64,000 bases of DNA from Liolophura sinensis (GCF_032854445.1 NC_088302.1:20517338-20581337); one strand, 5' to 3'. Numbered from the stretch's first letter, positions 1 through 12,339 are shown. Notes: a model not told the origin generated them from the sequence alone. Translations and numbers: made by a program.

Positions 1-542
1 TCATGATGATCTCCCACTATTCTCAGGGTGATCTCCCACTTTTGTCATGGAGATCTCCCACTATTCTCACGGTGATCTCCCACTTTTCTCATGGTTAATC
101 TCCCACTTTTCTCATGGTGATCTCCCAGTTTTCTCATGGCAATCTCCCACTTTTCTTATGGTGATCTCCCACTTTTCTCATGGTGATCTCCCACATTTCT
201 CATGGTGATCTCCCACTATTTTCATGGTGATCTCCCACTTTTCTCATGGCGATCTCCCACTATTTTCATGGTGATCTCCCAGTTTTCTTATGGTGATCTC
301 CCAATTTCTCATGGTGATCTCCCACTTTTCTCATGGCGATCTCCCACTATTCTCATGGTGATCTCCCAGTTTTCTTATGGTGATCTCCCCATTTCTCATG
401 GTGATCTCCCACTATTCCCAAGGCGATTTCCCACTATTCTCATGGTGATCTCCCACTTTTCTCATGGTGGTCTCCCGCTTTTCTCATGGTGATCTCCCAG
501 TTTTCTCATGGTGATCTCCCACTTTTCTCATGGTGATCTCTA
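1..542. repeat. 22-bp minisatellite, about 24 units, cut by window start
   Basis: Tandem units of GGTGATCTCCCACTTTTCTC plus AT, with single-base variants and occasional indels. Units do not keep one frame, so the short open frames here are not genes. Confidence 0.95.
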
Positions 543-919
543 TTCACTTTGGGAACAGTTGCAACATATATCATTTGACCACGATTATCTCGCGTCAAAA
601 GGTCCAATAGGTAAAATCTTAGCACCAAAAAATGAGATATGTATGGATTAGGACAAAGTCATCCTAATATTTACACTTGACACTTTACACCGGACATTCG
701 GTGCGCATCGTTTAGTTGCGTTATCGGAATATTTGGGGCCGATTCCATTTCTGACTAGAATCAAAACATACACCCCTTCTCAATGTATCCTCACAATGCA
801 TATACTTTTTGGGTGCCAGACATTGTGATTTCTAGGGCCCAATCATAAGCTCTGAACTCTTTTTGAAATTTTGATTGGGGACAAAAAACGCTTTGTGGAA
901 CTTCAATATGAACTGAAAG
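543..919. other. Unassigned sequence
   Basis: Between the 22-bp array and a SINE; no gene, repeat or splice pattern that I can support. Confidence 0.5.
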
Positions 920-1275
920 CACCGGTGGTTTAATGGTTATAGCGTCCGCCTCGAAGTCGGGAGACCCGGGATCAAACTTGTGTCGGGTCATACCAAAGGT
1001 TTTAAAAATGCTACTTGTTGCTGCCTCGCTTGGTGTTCAGCACTGGGAGGTTAGAGCCAGGAAACAAGGCCGGTGGCCGTTGGCCCGTTGTCACCATAAT
1101 GTAACTGGGTGGGGTGTCATGTCTGGTGTCTTGGGAATGATACTTTAGTGGCGGCAGCACTTTTGCGGCATGCACTCGCACTGCCACAAGAAGACACAGT
1201 CTATGTTCACACATCTAATGACTCCCCGTCCTTGTTAAGTACGATGTTAAACCTCAGGCATTCATTCATTCTGTG
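920..1275 (+). mobile_element. tRNA-derived SINE, family 2
   Basis: Starts with a tRNA-like head (box A around GGTTTAATGGTTATAGCG, box B around GGGATCAAAC) and ends with the family tail GTTAAGTACGATGTTAAACC. Other copies are at 54080, 58786, 61835 and 63378. Confidence 0.8.
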
Positions 1276-2498
1276 TGAACTATAACACGATGCTGGGGTA
1301 TCTGTACCAAGGCTGTAATCTATTACCCTTTCCGCCTCGTCTTGTCGATTACTTGAATTCTTTTTGCTTATTCTGAAAGAAAAAGCAGAAACTGATTGAT
1401 TTGTAGGTTTCATTTCTTTAGATATGTCGGAGCATATCCACAGAAAACACTGTACACATACACGTATGCGATACTGACATACCACTGACTTACGTACACT
1501 AAAAAACCGCTGTAGATTTGCAGCTGGAAGAAAGTTATACAGCGTAGTTCAACTTGCCAGGACACATTAGTGTGAAAATATAGTCTACCATTTGTTGTTA
1601 CAGTGTGCGGCTTCAAACAGCGCACAAAGATGCCAATCACTGAATCTGTGGATCTCTAACTATAAAGATCTAAGCGCTGGATATGAAAATCAGTGACATA
1701 CCTGTAAATACAATGTACGCCTGTAAAATCAATGCCACCTGAGACTGGCAGAAAAGAAATTATTACGATTAAGACGGCAAAGTATGAAACAACAAAATTA
1801 ATGACATGGTGTTAATTTCAGACGTTTAGCCACCTCGCTTGATTTCGACTAAATGTTATCCTTACATATCCGGCCTGCTTTATAATCAGTGTTTGTCCCC
1901 AAAACAGTTTGTGCATCATAATTACTCGACTTTTCGTTTAATCGAATCATAAACGAACGATTCATCTTGAATATATACAGCATGGGGAATAAAACCAGAG
2001 CACCGACGACAGTGTAATTGTTGTCAAATCGTCACACGTAACCAATGAAATCTGGCCTCTTGTCACTTTACCGCAAATAGGGTTCCATTGTAACAGCAAC
2101 ATTTAAATGGCATCAAAGCCTGTTTAATAATCATCCATTCCACAAAACCAGTTTTGGCTGAAGTCACAATTTAAAATACGATTGTAGAGCTTATTGTTTG
2201 ACTTCAGATTGTTTAATTATTAGTTAATTTAAGATTCTGACCACCTCATCGGTGTTATCTTAAGACAAAGGTGTCAAAAATTTTAACTTCCATTATTCCC
2301 GAGAAAACTAAGCATTGTTGTTAGGTTTTAAATTTTGACTTCAGAGCTCTTTTATGTGGCAGCGACCCATGGCCTTTGCAGGTTTTTTGATGGGGTATTA
2401 TCTGGTATACGAAAAGAATATATGTTTTCGGGTTAAAAGTATCTGTATGGACCTGTCTAACTGTAAGGAAAACGGAGAGGGAAACTACGGCCACTTAC
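1276..2498. other. Unassigned, AT-rich sequence
   Basis: If the paralogous xylanase continued past exon 6, exon 7 could be here; I searched for the NHPDYREA block and did not find it. Confidence 0.4.
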
Positions 2499-2654
2499 CC
2501 GTGGGCCTTGCGCATACTCCCATTTATAGGTTCCGACCGTGAACCAGTTAAACATAGTAAACGGAAGGTTTTGGTAGGACGTAAAGGTAGCGTTCAAAAC
2601 GTGATCATCGCTGACTACAGGACGAAAGGGAAATGAATGCCGCACGGGACGGAT
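2499..2654 (-). CDS. Paralogue exon 6, intact 156 bp
   Basis: Acceptor GATTTACAG, donor CGG|GTAAGT, phase 0 at both ends, and 52 codons as in the complete gene; 26 of 52 residues match by eye. Keeps HSFPF, VVSDDH and MFNWFTVGTYKWEY. The GH10 glycine after HSFPF is replaced by Arg. Confidence 0.85.
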
Positions 2655-3995
2655 CTGTAAATCATCAAACAAAGAAGATAAATCTGTTGATGATGATTAT
2701 TGTTTAAAGTCAAACTCGGGGATTTTTCACTTATTCTATGGCAGTGAAGTTGCATGTGTAGAGGAAACCGGTGTGATCAGAGTAAACCACTGGTGAGCAT
2801 ATGTCCCACATTGGCGCTCCATCGAACTTCGTGCAAGACCGCACAAAAGAACATCGTTTACCGCTTATTGCCACTGAATTCCCGAGAACAGACGAACGTT
2901 TAAAACTCTACGTTCGAGAAATGGAAAGAGGGGAGTTTTGTGTTCGCACCCTTTTATCGTTGAAGATAGAAAGAGTCCAAGTGTATCATGCAACCTGTCA
3001 AAAATGTTAGGCCGCTATTTTTGGTACCATTCACCATAACATTGGCGTCTGTATAAAGTGCCATAAAAAGTAATTTAGAGTAGACGAATGAAAGCATAAA
3101 TTGAGAATCTGAACGTTTTGTGAACTGGAGAAGTCCCGAAAGGAAAGAGGTGTCATTTGTGCCTCTGAAAAAGGTTGAGACAGGTGATCAGTAAATCAGT
3201 ATCAACAAGGTTGCCTAACATTTTCCACCATTCACATGGCACAATAGGACTTTTTTTACCTTTGATGACAAAAGGGTTCCAACTCAAAACTCTCCTATTC
3301 CTGTCACCAATGAAAGGCCAAGCCTTTTTAAGAAGTTTGCAAGGAATGCGGCGAAAGTATTGAGGTTTCCTTCACACATAAACATTTTGACCATGCACAG
3401 TTTTAAACGATCTGAAAAGTAAAATATACGAATAAATGAATATGAATTCTTCTTTCTGCCTCTACTTTTGTGGTTTTTCATCGGCGCAAGCAGAAACCCT
3501 GAAGGATAGTCCATATTTCATGTATTTATGTTCCAACTTTGTCAGTATTCAGCCAATGAGCGATAGCCATCAGTGCGCATTCCCAAGCCATATATACCAA
3601 GATGTAAATAGCTGCTTTTTAACTCTGGGATAATTTTGCCAAACCTATCATGAAAAGGTTTGAACTGTTGACAGGTTGCGGAAGTCGTGGAAGACTGTTA
3701 GATAATTATTTGGTCGGGAGATATATACCTGACGAACATGCGGAATTGCCGTGCTGTTGTGTGTCACAACACCAACAACAAAGTGGGAAGTCAACAGGAC
3801 ACTCTGATTGTTCCATCCTACGAACCAGGTAATAAGCACGGCTATACACAGCAAGGGCATAAAAGGAATTTGAATTTGAATCAGAGATAGTTTTATAAAG
3901 ATGATTGATTGTTAAATGAGCATGCACATGTTATTATGTTGCCTTCTCCTTTAAACGTCAACAATCCGTTTAGCCTACATGAGCAGATACCTCAC
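2655..3995. other. Intron-like sequence between paralogue exons 6 and 5
   Basis: No exon or full repeat recognised. Confidence 0.5.
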
Positions 3996-4041
3996 CTCCA
4001 ATTCGATATCCTGCGGACTAAATTCAGGGGCAGGTTTGATT
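3996..4041 (-). CDS. Paralogue exon 5, intact 46 bp
   Basis: Encodes IKPAPEFSPQDIELE between CAGTTTTAG and GAG|GTGAGG, with the same length and phases as exon 5 of the complete gene (IQLDPGFKANDIELQ). By itself it is not broken. Confidence 0.75.
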
Positions 4042-4159
4042 CTAAAACTGAAATCAAAATGTTCTCATTAAAAGGCCAAAGGTACATATTTTAATAGTGA
4101 CATGGACATAAAATGAGTGTACCAATATCATTTAAAGCACTCAGAAGCCTACTATGTCT

Positions 4160-4483
4160 TTAAGACACGTCCAGTTCTGTTATATTCTACGACCCAGGAT
4201 TCTCTCATCATTGCGATCGTTGCGAGTTCAAGTTCATCTCATGAAGGTCTAGCAAAAACCTGCGGATGGTCAAAGAATTTCCGCGGGCTCTACCTGGTTT
4301 CCTTCCACGATAATGTTGGCAGCCGTAAAATATTCTTGCATGAGCAAGGCGCAAAATCAAATAAATACGAGCGTCGGCCTCTATCCGCCAATATGGTGCC
4401 AATTTTTTCAGAGACACGGCGTCTACCTGGAAGTCTATGTCGGAGTCGGGGCTTTGTAAATACAAATTAGCCTTCACAAAAGG
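4160..4483 (-). pseudogene. Paralogue exon 4, interrupted by a SINE
   Basis: Acceptor CTACAG at 4484-4489, then ANLYLQSPDSDIDFQVDAVSL and IEADAR, matching VYVQGPDPGVDFLLDDMSL and EEANAR. Coding similarity stops at 4370, where a SINE begins, and resumes beyond it as VEYNRTGRVLK, matching VEKYRKSDAVLR. The entry phase is one base off from the complete gene, and no good donor follows. Confidence 0.8.
4193..4365 (+). mobile_element. Old SINE family 1 copy inside paralogue exon 4
   Basis: Matches the family head-to-tail order (CTCTCATCATTGCGATCG, CCTGCGGATGGTC, AATATTCTTG, AAATCAAATAAA) with many changes. Flanked by TACGA on both sides (4188-4192 and 4366-4370), a probable target-site duplication. 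Confidence 0.75.
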
Positions 4484-4633
4484 CTGTAGACAGGACTAAA
4501 ATAATTCTAAAAAATGAAAGCAGTGCTTGTTAGGGATGATTACCCACATGAAACCGTGATAGACAGAGATATCACTACCTACACTGATGCCGTCTGAAAA
4601 AGTTTCACTCCAAGTAGTTATGGCTTAATCACC

Positions 4634-4733
4634 AAAAAAAATTAATCTGTTAATATCAACAGAGAATCTGTTGTCTGAGTGGTGCTAGAAAGTATTTTGT
4701 GTACTTTTTCAAATTAAAAGATTAATTTTTTGA
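4634..4733. mobile_element. Foldback element, internally deleted copy
   Basis: Begins AAAAAAATTAATCTGTTAAT and ends with the inverse ATTAATTTTTT; carries TCTGTTGTCTGAGTGGTGCT of the longer copies at 7731, 8266 and 41772. Confidence 0.7.
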
Positions 4734-4779
4734 TTGTAGGACACTTCCAGTACAAAATATGCTGCCAAAAAAACCTGGC

Positions 4780-5030
4780 TGACTGTTGTTAATCGTCATA
4801 CTCAAGAATGTTTGTTTATACGATGGCGGTCAGTTTTACGAAAGAGGTACAAGAGTACCCGGGGTAAGCCGCTGACCTTTGGCAAGTCCCCGATGAGCTT
4901 TTGGTGGAAGACAGGTGGTCCACAACGAACATTACACAGCGCAAAAGGCTAGCGCCTGAAAGGCAAGCATCTGTAATCACTAGGCTACGTCTGCTGCCTT
5001 CTGCCAAATAATGCGTAAACTTATTTATTA
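4780..5030 (-). mobile_element. Diverged SINE-like repeat
   Basis: Tail-like TCGTCATACTCAAGAATGTT and TACGATGGCGGTCAG resemble family 1 tails; the head differs. A related tail stands at 56225-56310. Confidence 0.45.
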
Positions 5031-5821
5031 TCATCAGAGCTTTAATGGTTTACCAAGAGTCAACGTTCTTGATTACCAACTCGCGTGACAGCTTGATGAC
5101 GTCATATTAACTTACTTTACCTCTACAAGACAATTCATAGCTGACAGTTTTATACAACGTAACCTCATAATGACTTCTGTAACTCTACAAGCCAATGCAT
5201 GGCTGACTGTCAACGCGAAAACACTTCGCCCCGCAGAACGCATTAAGTGCCACCCACAGTTGCGTTTTTAATTTTAAATATAGACTGGTTAATTGAAGTG
5301 CAACCATATTTCATTATTTTCTGTTTTTAATCTAACCATACAACTGTTGACCTAACAAGTTGGATAGGCCTTTAGGGCAGTATAGTGAAATGTCGCATTT
5401 CATAACTGAAATGGGTCGTGTATACAAGAGGCCCATTTAAAGCCTTCAAAATATAAATGCATATTAATTCCGTTCTTTTTATTTTTCATTAGATGATGTT
5501 TGTTTCTTACTGTCAAAACCGTAGCGCCTTAATGGAGAAATTTTCCTGCCTAAACTCATTCTAGTCTATATACCCTGTGTATTGTCTATTGCTCAATGCT
5601 GTCTTTTCGATGACGTTTAGCAAAAGAACTGGTATCCCATTGAATACTTCAACACTAGAAGAGAACAGTGATCAAATCATTTTAAGCCGGAGTCACCAAT
5701 GAGCTGGAATTTTTTAACTAAACTTAGTTTTTCGCAATACTTTAAGCATGTTTTACGTTGCCTATTTGACTAAGGATTACATACATATCAACGTGCCTAT
5801 GAGTAAGATAAATCTCACCAG
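5031..5821. other. Unassigned sequence
   Basis: No gene recognised. Contains two similar segments (GCTGACAGTTTTATACAACG and the related piece about 70 bp later) but no array. Confidence 0.4.
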
Positions 5822-7545
5822 CCATATTCAAAATGTCCAACGTGTAAAAGAAAAAGACCATGAGAATGTTTGTCTGGTTGTCCTGTCAGTGTGTAAACCT
5901 GCCTGCCATATTCAAAATGTCCGACGTGTGAAAGAAAAGGACCACGCGAATATTAGTCTGGTTGCCCAGCCAGTGTGTAAACCCACCTGCCATATTCAAG
6001 ATGTCCGACGTATGAAAGAAAAGGACCACGCGAATATTAGCAAGGTTGTCTTGCTAGTGTGTAAACCCACCAGCCATATTCCAGATGTCCGACGTGTAAA
6101 AGAAAAAGACCATGGGAATGTTTGTGTGGTTGTACTGTTAGTGTGTAAACCCGCCTGCTTTATCCAAGATGTCCGACGTGTGAAAGAAAAGGACCACGCG
6201 AATATTAGTCTGGTTGCCCAGCCAGTGTGTAAACCCACCTGCCATATTCAAAATGTCCAACGTGTGAAAGAAAAAGACCACGAGAATATTAGCAAGGTTG
6301 TCTTGCTAGTGTGTAAACCCACCAGCCATATTCCAGATGTCCGACGTGTAAAAGAAAAAGACCATGGGAATGTTTGTGTGGTTGTACTGTTAGTGTGTAA
6401 ACCCGCCTGCTTTATCCAAGATGTCCGACGTGTGAAAGAAAAAGACCACGAGAATATTAGTCTGGTTGTCCTGTCAGTGTGTAAACCCGCCTGCTATATT
6501 CCAGATGTCCGATGTGTGAAAGAAAAAGACCACGAGAATATTAGTCTGGTTGTCCTGTTAGTGTGTCAACCCACCTGCCATATTCAAAATGTCCAACGTG
6601 TGAAAGAAAAAGACCACGAGAATATTAGTCTGGTTGTCCTGTCAGTGTGTAAACCCGCCTGCTATATTCCAGATGTCCGATGTGTGAAAGAAAAAGACCA
6701 CGAGAATATTAGCAAGGTTGTCCTGCTAGTGTGTAAACCCACCAGCCATATTCAAAATATCCGACGTGTAAAAGAAAAAGACCATGAGAATGTTTGTGTG
6801 GTTGTACTGTTAGTGAGTAAACCCACCTGCCATATTCAAAATGTCCGACGTCTGAAAGAAAAAGATCACGAGAATATTAGTCTGGTTGCTCTGCCAGTGT
6901 TTAAACCTGCCTGCTATATTCCAGATGTCCGACATGTGAAAAAAAAAGCCACGAGAATATTAGTCTGGTTGCCATGCCAGTGTGTAAACCCCCCTGCTAT
7001 GTTCAAGATGTCCGACGTGTGAAAGAAAAAGACCGTGAGAAAATTAGTCTGGTTGTCCAGTCCGTGTTTAATCCCGCCTGCTTAATTCAATATGGCCAAC
7101 GTGTGAAAAAAAATACCACTCATGCCATGTCAGTGTGTAGACCCGCCTGCTATATTCAAAATGTCCGACGTCTGAAAGAAAAAGATCACGAGAATATCAG
7201 TCTGGTTGCTCTGCCAGTGTTTAAACCTGCCTGCTATATTCCAGATGTCCGACGTGTAAAAGAAAAAGACCACGAGAATATTAGTCTGGTTGCTCTGCCA
7301 GTGTTTAAACCTGCCTGCTATATTCCAGATGTCCGACGTGTGAAAGAAAAGGACCACGCGAATATTAGTCTGGTTGCCCAGCCAGTGTGTAAACCCCCCT
7401 GCTATGTTCAAGATGTCCGACGTGTGAAAGAAAAAGACCGTGAGAAAATTAGTCTGGTTGTCCAGTCCGTGTTTAATCCCGCCTGCTTAATTCAATATGG
7501 CCAACGTGTGAAAAAAAATACCACTCGGCATTTCTGCTTTTGCGT
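5822..7545 (+). repeat. 84-bp minisatellite, about 21 units, with long open frame
   Basis: The unit is 84 bp, i.e. 28 codons, and one plus-strand frame has no stop, so a 424-codon open frame (5748-7022) and then a 191-codon frame (6974-7549) result. Translated units read like VRRVKEKDHENISLVVL followed by SVCKPACYIQD. A one-base loss near 6945 shifts the frame between the two. Higher-order copies are seen: units 3-5 repeat as 6-8, and units 13-16 repeat near the end. It lies between exons 1 and 4 of the decayed xylanase on the opposite strand. I see no promoter, splice pattern or known domain, so I treat it as a minisatellite, not a gene. Confidence 0.85.
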
Positions 7546-7730
7546 TTGAAAGATGTTGGATATCCTTATGATTATTAATTTGCGGTTGAAAAGAATTGAT
7601 GTCTAAGGTTTATGTAGAATCAAACTGTCCAAGAAAGTTTTAGAGGTATGGAATGAAAATTTTGATAGGGAATATTCCTTTATGTCGCTCATAAAGCACA
7701 GGTAGCAAAGTGAGACACTGACGTTCATGC

Positions 7731-7986
7731 TCAAAGAGTTAATCTGTTAAGTTTATCAAAAGTCTTTTGTCTGAGTGATGCTAGAATGTATTCTCTCATA
7801 ATAACACAATGTGTCAGATTTAACACATAATATCCTGTTAATTTAATACATTCTTTATGTTGAATTAATAGAATATGTGTGTTATATTTAACATATTTAA
7901 CACAATCTATTGCAACAACAGAAAGCATTCTAGCAACACTAAGACAACCGACTTTCTGTTAAAATTAACAAATTAATTTTTTGAGT
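7731..7986. mobile_element. Foldback (palindromic) element
   Basis: About 255 bp with long imperfect inverted arms: TTAATCTGTTAA ... GTCTGAGTGATGCTAGAATG on the left and the inverse CATTCTAGCAACACTAAGAC ... AAATTAATTTTTTG on the right. No coding capacity. Confidence 0.8.
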
Positions 7987-8265
7987 GTTTTACAGGTTTG
8001 ATAAAGATATAAACGGACAACACATAGCACAAACATTTTGCATATAATTGATTATACTTAACATAAAAGTATATAAAGCCGACATGGCGTTAAGCTTTGA
8101 TTAGGTGTCTATACTTTATCTGTTTGACTGTTGTTTAGGGCCATATTCAATAATTTTTATGGGTGGAGAAACCGGAGTGCCCGGTGTGAATAACCGACCT
8201 TTTAGCAAATTACATGCATGTTATGCACACCACAGTGGCGGAAGAAAATGTAGCGAACATTACAA

Positions 8266-8500
8266 TCAAAAAATTAATCTGTTAATTTTAACAAAAAGTC
8301 TGTTGTATGAGTGATGCTAGAATGTATTCTGTTATTACTACGTAATATTCTGTCATCATGTCAGTGTAACAGAATATCTATATTGAATTAATAGAATATG
8401 TGTGTTGAATTTAACAGAACAATCTGCTGCAATAGCAGAATACATTCTAGCATCACTCAGACAACAGACTTTATGTTACAATTAAGAGATTAATTTTTTT
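8266..8500. mobile_element. Foldback (palindromic) element, second copy
   Basis: Same family as 7731-7986, 300 bp away, ends AAAAAATTAATCTGTTAA and its inverse. Arms carry GAGTGATGCTAGAATGTATT and AATACATTCTAGCATCACTC. Confidence 0.85.
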
Positions 8501-10764
8501 TAATGTATAGACTAGGGCCAAGCGGCCAAGCGGCCAAGCGGACAACGAACGAGCACTTTAAGACAACGTGTAGGTGTGTAACAGTGAAGTAAGTGGTGAT
8601 GGTAACTAGGAAACACTCCCTCACCATGGTCCAAAAAAATTGACAGAAAAATGTCAAACTTATGTGATGTTGACGGCTGAAAAACATGTGTGCTGTGAAT
8701 GTTTTCACGCGATCGAACACTGCTTTACAAGCCCTTACCTTATTAAATAGGGTGTACTGGAAATATACTTGAGACATATCAGAGGTGCATCTGTGGCGTG
8801 CCTGGGGTATACTTGAGGTACATGTGAGGTGCACGGGAGGTATATCTGAGGTACTGCCAATTATGGAAAGACAAGGTAAAACAATCGGATACCTGATGGG
8901 GGCCTAACGTATAGCTGGGGGTATAACTGAGGTTCATGCTTATAGGCAATGTGGTTGTACCTGAGTGTAACTCACATTTGACACACTGCTTTCACTTTCA
9001 TTTTGTTAGAGAGCAAGCTCAAAACACTTAGATATTGGCTGTATAAATTATAGATCAAGTTGTAAGTTTGTAAGAGCAATTCTTCTTTCAGTATTTACAG
9101 TATCCATACATCTCAGCTGGTTTACTACAACAGCAACATTGATATACATTTTAGACGAGGTTTTCTAGCGGCTTGAACAAAATTTAGTGCTACTCGTTTT
9201 CTATGCCATTTTGGACACGGGCAAATATATTGATGCTGTGCGATTGGTTAATATTTGCATGCTGAATGACAAGTTAGTATAGGTTGAGACAAAGGCTTAT
9301 CTTTATATACTAAACATTTTGCTTTTTGCGCAAAATATTTGTAATCTTGTGGTCACCATTTCCTTGGAAGGAAAATGTTTAAATCTGAACTATAACTATT
9401 TTAAAACTTTCAAACTGGCTGAGGTTTACTGCGGTACATGATTACTTAATTATTCAAAAACTTTTAAAGTTTCTAAGGAGAACCTGAGGCACATCATTCA
9501 TATTTTTTTTAACTTTAAAAGATTCTGAAGTGTATCTGAGGTACAAGTATCTTTATAGTGTTGACGTTTTCAAGGTTGCTCAGGTGTACCTGAGGTATAT
9601 TATACGCAAAAATTTCCTGAGGTATATCTGAGATATAGGGATATGGCTGGGGTTTACTTGAGGTACACCTCATCTATACCATACGGTAAGGTGTACATGA
9701 GGAGTGCACACCATATACAAATCTATAACTCACACCTGTACACTTCATGTCTGTAAGGGAGGAAAGCCACGCTGTTCTAAAGGATTGTTTTAAATGCAGA
9801 TACAGACGAGGCTGATGGACTGTGATTGCTTGTTTGCATGTTTCTAAAATAAATTTTAAGTATAATGTCACTTTATAAATGCGCAAGGCGAGATAAATAT
9901 TTAGTGTACGAAATATTTATACTACGGTGGTTCATATACGACATGCATTTTTTTTCGTTTTTTTCCCCTCCCTTCTTCTCTTTTTCTCTTTTATGTCTGT
10001 TATTTAACCGTTTTACTGTTCTATGTTTTTCCTTCTTTCTTTCTTTCATTTGTTAAGGTTTTAACCTTTTTTTCTATTTTTAACATTTGTTTTGAAAATT
10101 TTCACTGGACGGTGTAGTCACGTGACGAACAGTCACACCCACTCCAAAACAACATATCTGGACGATGTAAGTATTCAATTTCCCCTTTGTTCAAAAGAGT
10201 CAGTGTTATTTGTGTAAGGCTTGACGTTATTACTTTCAAAGCTACATGTAAGCGAAAAAAAAGCACGAATAAAAATGCAGGTCGTATATGAGCCACTATA
10301 TAATTCTCATCAATACCAAAGCAGTCAACACATGTGTGAAAAAAAAATGAGAAAATCATCCTCGTGTGTGACACGAACATTGTATAAATCATATTTATTT
10401 GTCATATATGAACCTTGAGTCTGCAATAAAGTCATTTTTATTATTATTACTATGTCTCTCCTGCAGATTTTGCATATGACACGTATACAGCACATAAGAA
10501 TAGCTGTTTTTAATATGAGTGACTGACACTGTGGTCAGATAGGTCACAATGAACAATACACTCTGTGGTTATCACTGGAGCTCGTATCAAATGTACCAAT
10601 TCAACAAGTGTACAAGCAGCTGTTTATTTGACATTCTGACATTCATCGGTCGGCCGAAAAGGTCTGCTTGTAAATATCAGATGTTCAGTAAGGATGGAGT
10701 CCATTTACAGGCACAAACTGCAGAATTACAAATATACCTATACCACTTACTATAATAAGGGCTA
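8501..10764. other. Intergenic or intronic, irregular GAGGTATA-type repeats
   Basis: 8755-8950 and 9520-9700 hold many short variants of CTGAGGTATA and TTGAGGTACA without a fixed period. A T-rich tract is at 9950-10090. No gene recognised; paralogue exons 2 and 3 were looked for here without success. Confidence 0.45.
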
Positions 10765-10845
10765 TGCTGGCCGTCGTCGTATAAGTGAAATATTCTTGAG
10801 TGCGGCGTAAAACACTAATCAAATAAATAAATAAATAATAAGGTG
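10765..10845 (+). mobile_element. SINE family 1, 3' end only
   Basis: Retains GGCCGTCGTCGTATAAGTG, AAATATTCTTGAGTGCGGCG and the (AAATA)n tail. Confidence 0.8.
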
Positions 10846-11354
10846 CATAAATAAATAGAATCAGAGGTGCATTAATGTACTTCTGATAGTATATCCTATA
10901 AGATCTTTAAATATATTAGACGTATTCTTTACATAACTGATCAGAGTAATATATAGTACCGTTCTGCTTTTGCCCCTAGGCTTTGTCTTTTTCACATTAG
11001 AAATTTTGAAGATATATATTTGTCCTGTACTGTTCATTGATAAATTGATGATATTTTTTTTTGAGTTACTGATAGGTTAAGGCAATCTGATCACGACGCA
11101 TCGTTCGGTTTTCCTTATGTGCCTCTATCCGTGTCCTTGGCAAGATTTGTAAAAACAGTTATAAGATTTACAACCCGTTTGATTTTGGTAAAAGTCAAAC
11201 GAGGAAACATGACGTTTATGTATACCGTTATAGATCAACGGAACGTAAGTCTATGAGTGTGAAAACTCTCTTATTTGCGATTAACGAGACGATGCAACAG
11301 CTGTAGTGTGTGAAATAGTTCCCTGGCGTTGTTCATTTTGATTTTCTATCTTAC
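10846..11354. other. Unassigned AT-rich sequence
   Basis: First intron region of the decayed xylanase; nothing further recognised. Confidence 0.4.
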
Positions 11355-11537
11355 CTTTGTGTGACTCTCAGAGATTTAAGACCCGAAACGGCGTCCCTTA
11401 CAGTGATCAGTTTCAGGCCATTTCCAATAGCATTTGTCCAATGCAATGTCTTCAAAATCCGGGTTATCCAACAATTCGATCAGAACAGCGGGCTGTAAGA
11501 GAGCCAGTAGAAGGGTACATACGTACGATACTGTCAT
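11355..11537 (-). pseudogene. Paralogue exon 1, frameshifted
   Basis: Encodes a signal peptide and IELLDNPDFEDIALD, matching VELFANPGMEDASLG of the complete gene. Near 11420 the homologous frame shifts; the continuation GLKSLRVTQ matches GLKALKSSQ only in another frame. The donor AAAG|GTAAGA is intact. An in-frame upstream ATG exists at 11597, but the ATG at 11537 gives the cleaner signal peptide. Confidence 0.75.
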
Positions 11538-12339
11538 CTTTGTGAGCAGTGTACCGCTATACCTTCCGTTCCGAAATAAAGTACAAACAGCCCCCAAGTC
11601 ACTTACATATATGTGGGCTACACATTAGCTCATAAACCTCTGAGCTACTCTGGCTTAAAAAAGATATGGATATCCAATTCTAGTGTATGTACCTCTTACC
11701 TGTTATTTTTTTCTCAAGAAAACCATTTTACTTGTTAAAGATTTTAATCAGGGTGTATGACATGGAATTACTCTGTTGAATCTCGCACACCATGAGCTGT
11801 AGGCGAAGGGTGTACGACACTTTTCAGGGTAAAACTACGACATATACCCTGGTTAAAAGTTTAATTTAAATTTAGTGTCCTGCAAGTCTATAGATGTTCT
11901 TTCATTTGAAAAGGAAAAAAAACCCTCGAAAAAATCTCGAAGTTGAAAGACAATTAAATAAAACAGGGTGATTTGATCTCTTAATACTACACTTTAATGT
12001 TTTGCGAATTTTTAAAATTTATTTATTACTCCCTACGGTACTAGAGAGCGTTATAGGTTTAAAAAGGTAAAAAACATTAAAAGGGAGAAAGCACCTCAAG
12101 AATGGTGAGTGAAAACTATATCAGAATATAGGCCTACATTTTTTTCTTTTATTTTTTGGGATTTTCCCACTGATCGAATTAAATGCTGTCAAATGTGTGT
12201 GTTGTAAACTTATACAAGTGTAGACAACATCGATGATGTACGTCGTCTCTGACGTCACACGTTTTTTTTCTGCACCAGATAAGTGTGCGTACGATTCGGA
12301 AGCTTGACTGGCACGAGTACCAAGAGAACGAGAACAGCT
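11538..12339. other. Unassigned sequence upstream of the decayed xylanase
   Basis: Would hold the promoter of the minus-strand paralogue; I see no convincing TATA box. Confidence 0.4.

Larger units (their letters stand above)
2499..11537 (-). pseudogene. Decayed GH10 xylanase paralogue, partial
   Basis: Four pieces match the complete xylanase in order and strand. Exon 1 (11355-11537) has a signal peptide (MTVSYVCTLL...) and ELLDNPDFED, but the frame that reaches its donor (ACAAAG|GTAAGA, SGLKSLRVTQ) differs from the start frame, so it is frameshifted. Exon 4 (about 4160-4483) is split by a SINE and has no clean donor. Exon 5 (3996-4041) and exon 6 (2499-2654) are intact. I could not find exons 2 and 3 between 4.5 and 11.3 kb, or exons 7-12 before 2499; the latter may lie beyond the window. 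Its introns hold an 84-bp array and foldback elements. A working gene with unusual exons is possible but unlikely. Confidence 0.75.

Noticed and set aside
202-492. 96-codon open frame in the 22-bp array
   Set aside because: The period is not a multiple of three and frames drift; the product is an artefact of the repeat.
1-542. CRISPR-like direct repeats
   Set aside because: There are no unique spacers, and the genome is animal; the array is a simple minisatellite. The same holds for all other arrays here.
791-991. Minus-strand IEVPQSVF segment as an exon of the Cys-rich or xylanase family
   Set aside because: The likeness to IEVPDMGQF near 50290 covers only a few residues and it overlaps a SINE head; too weak.
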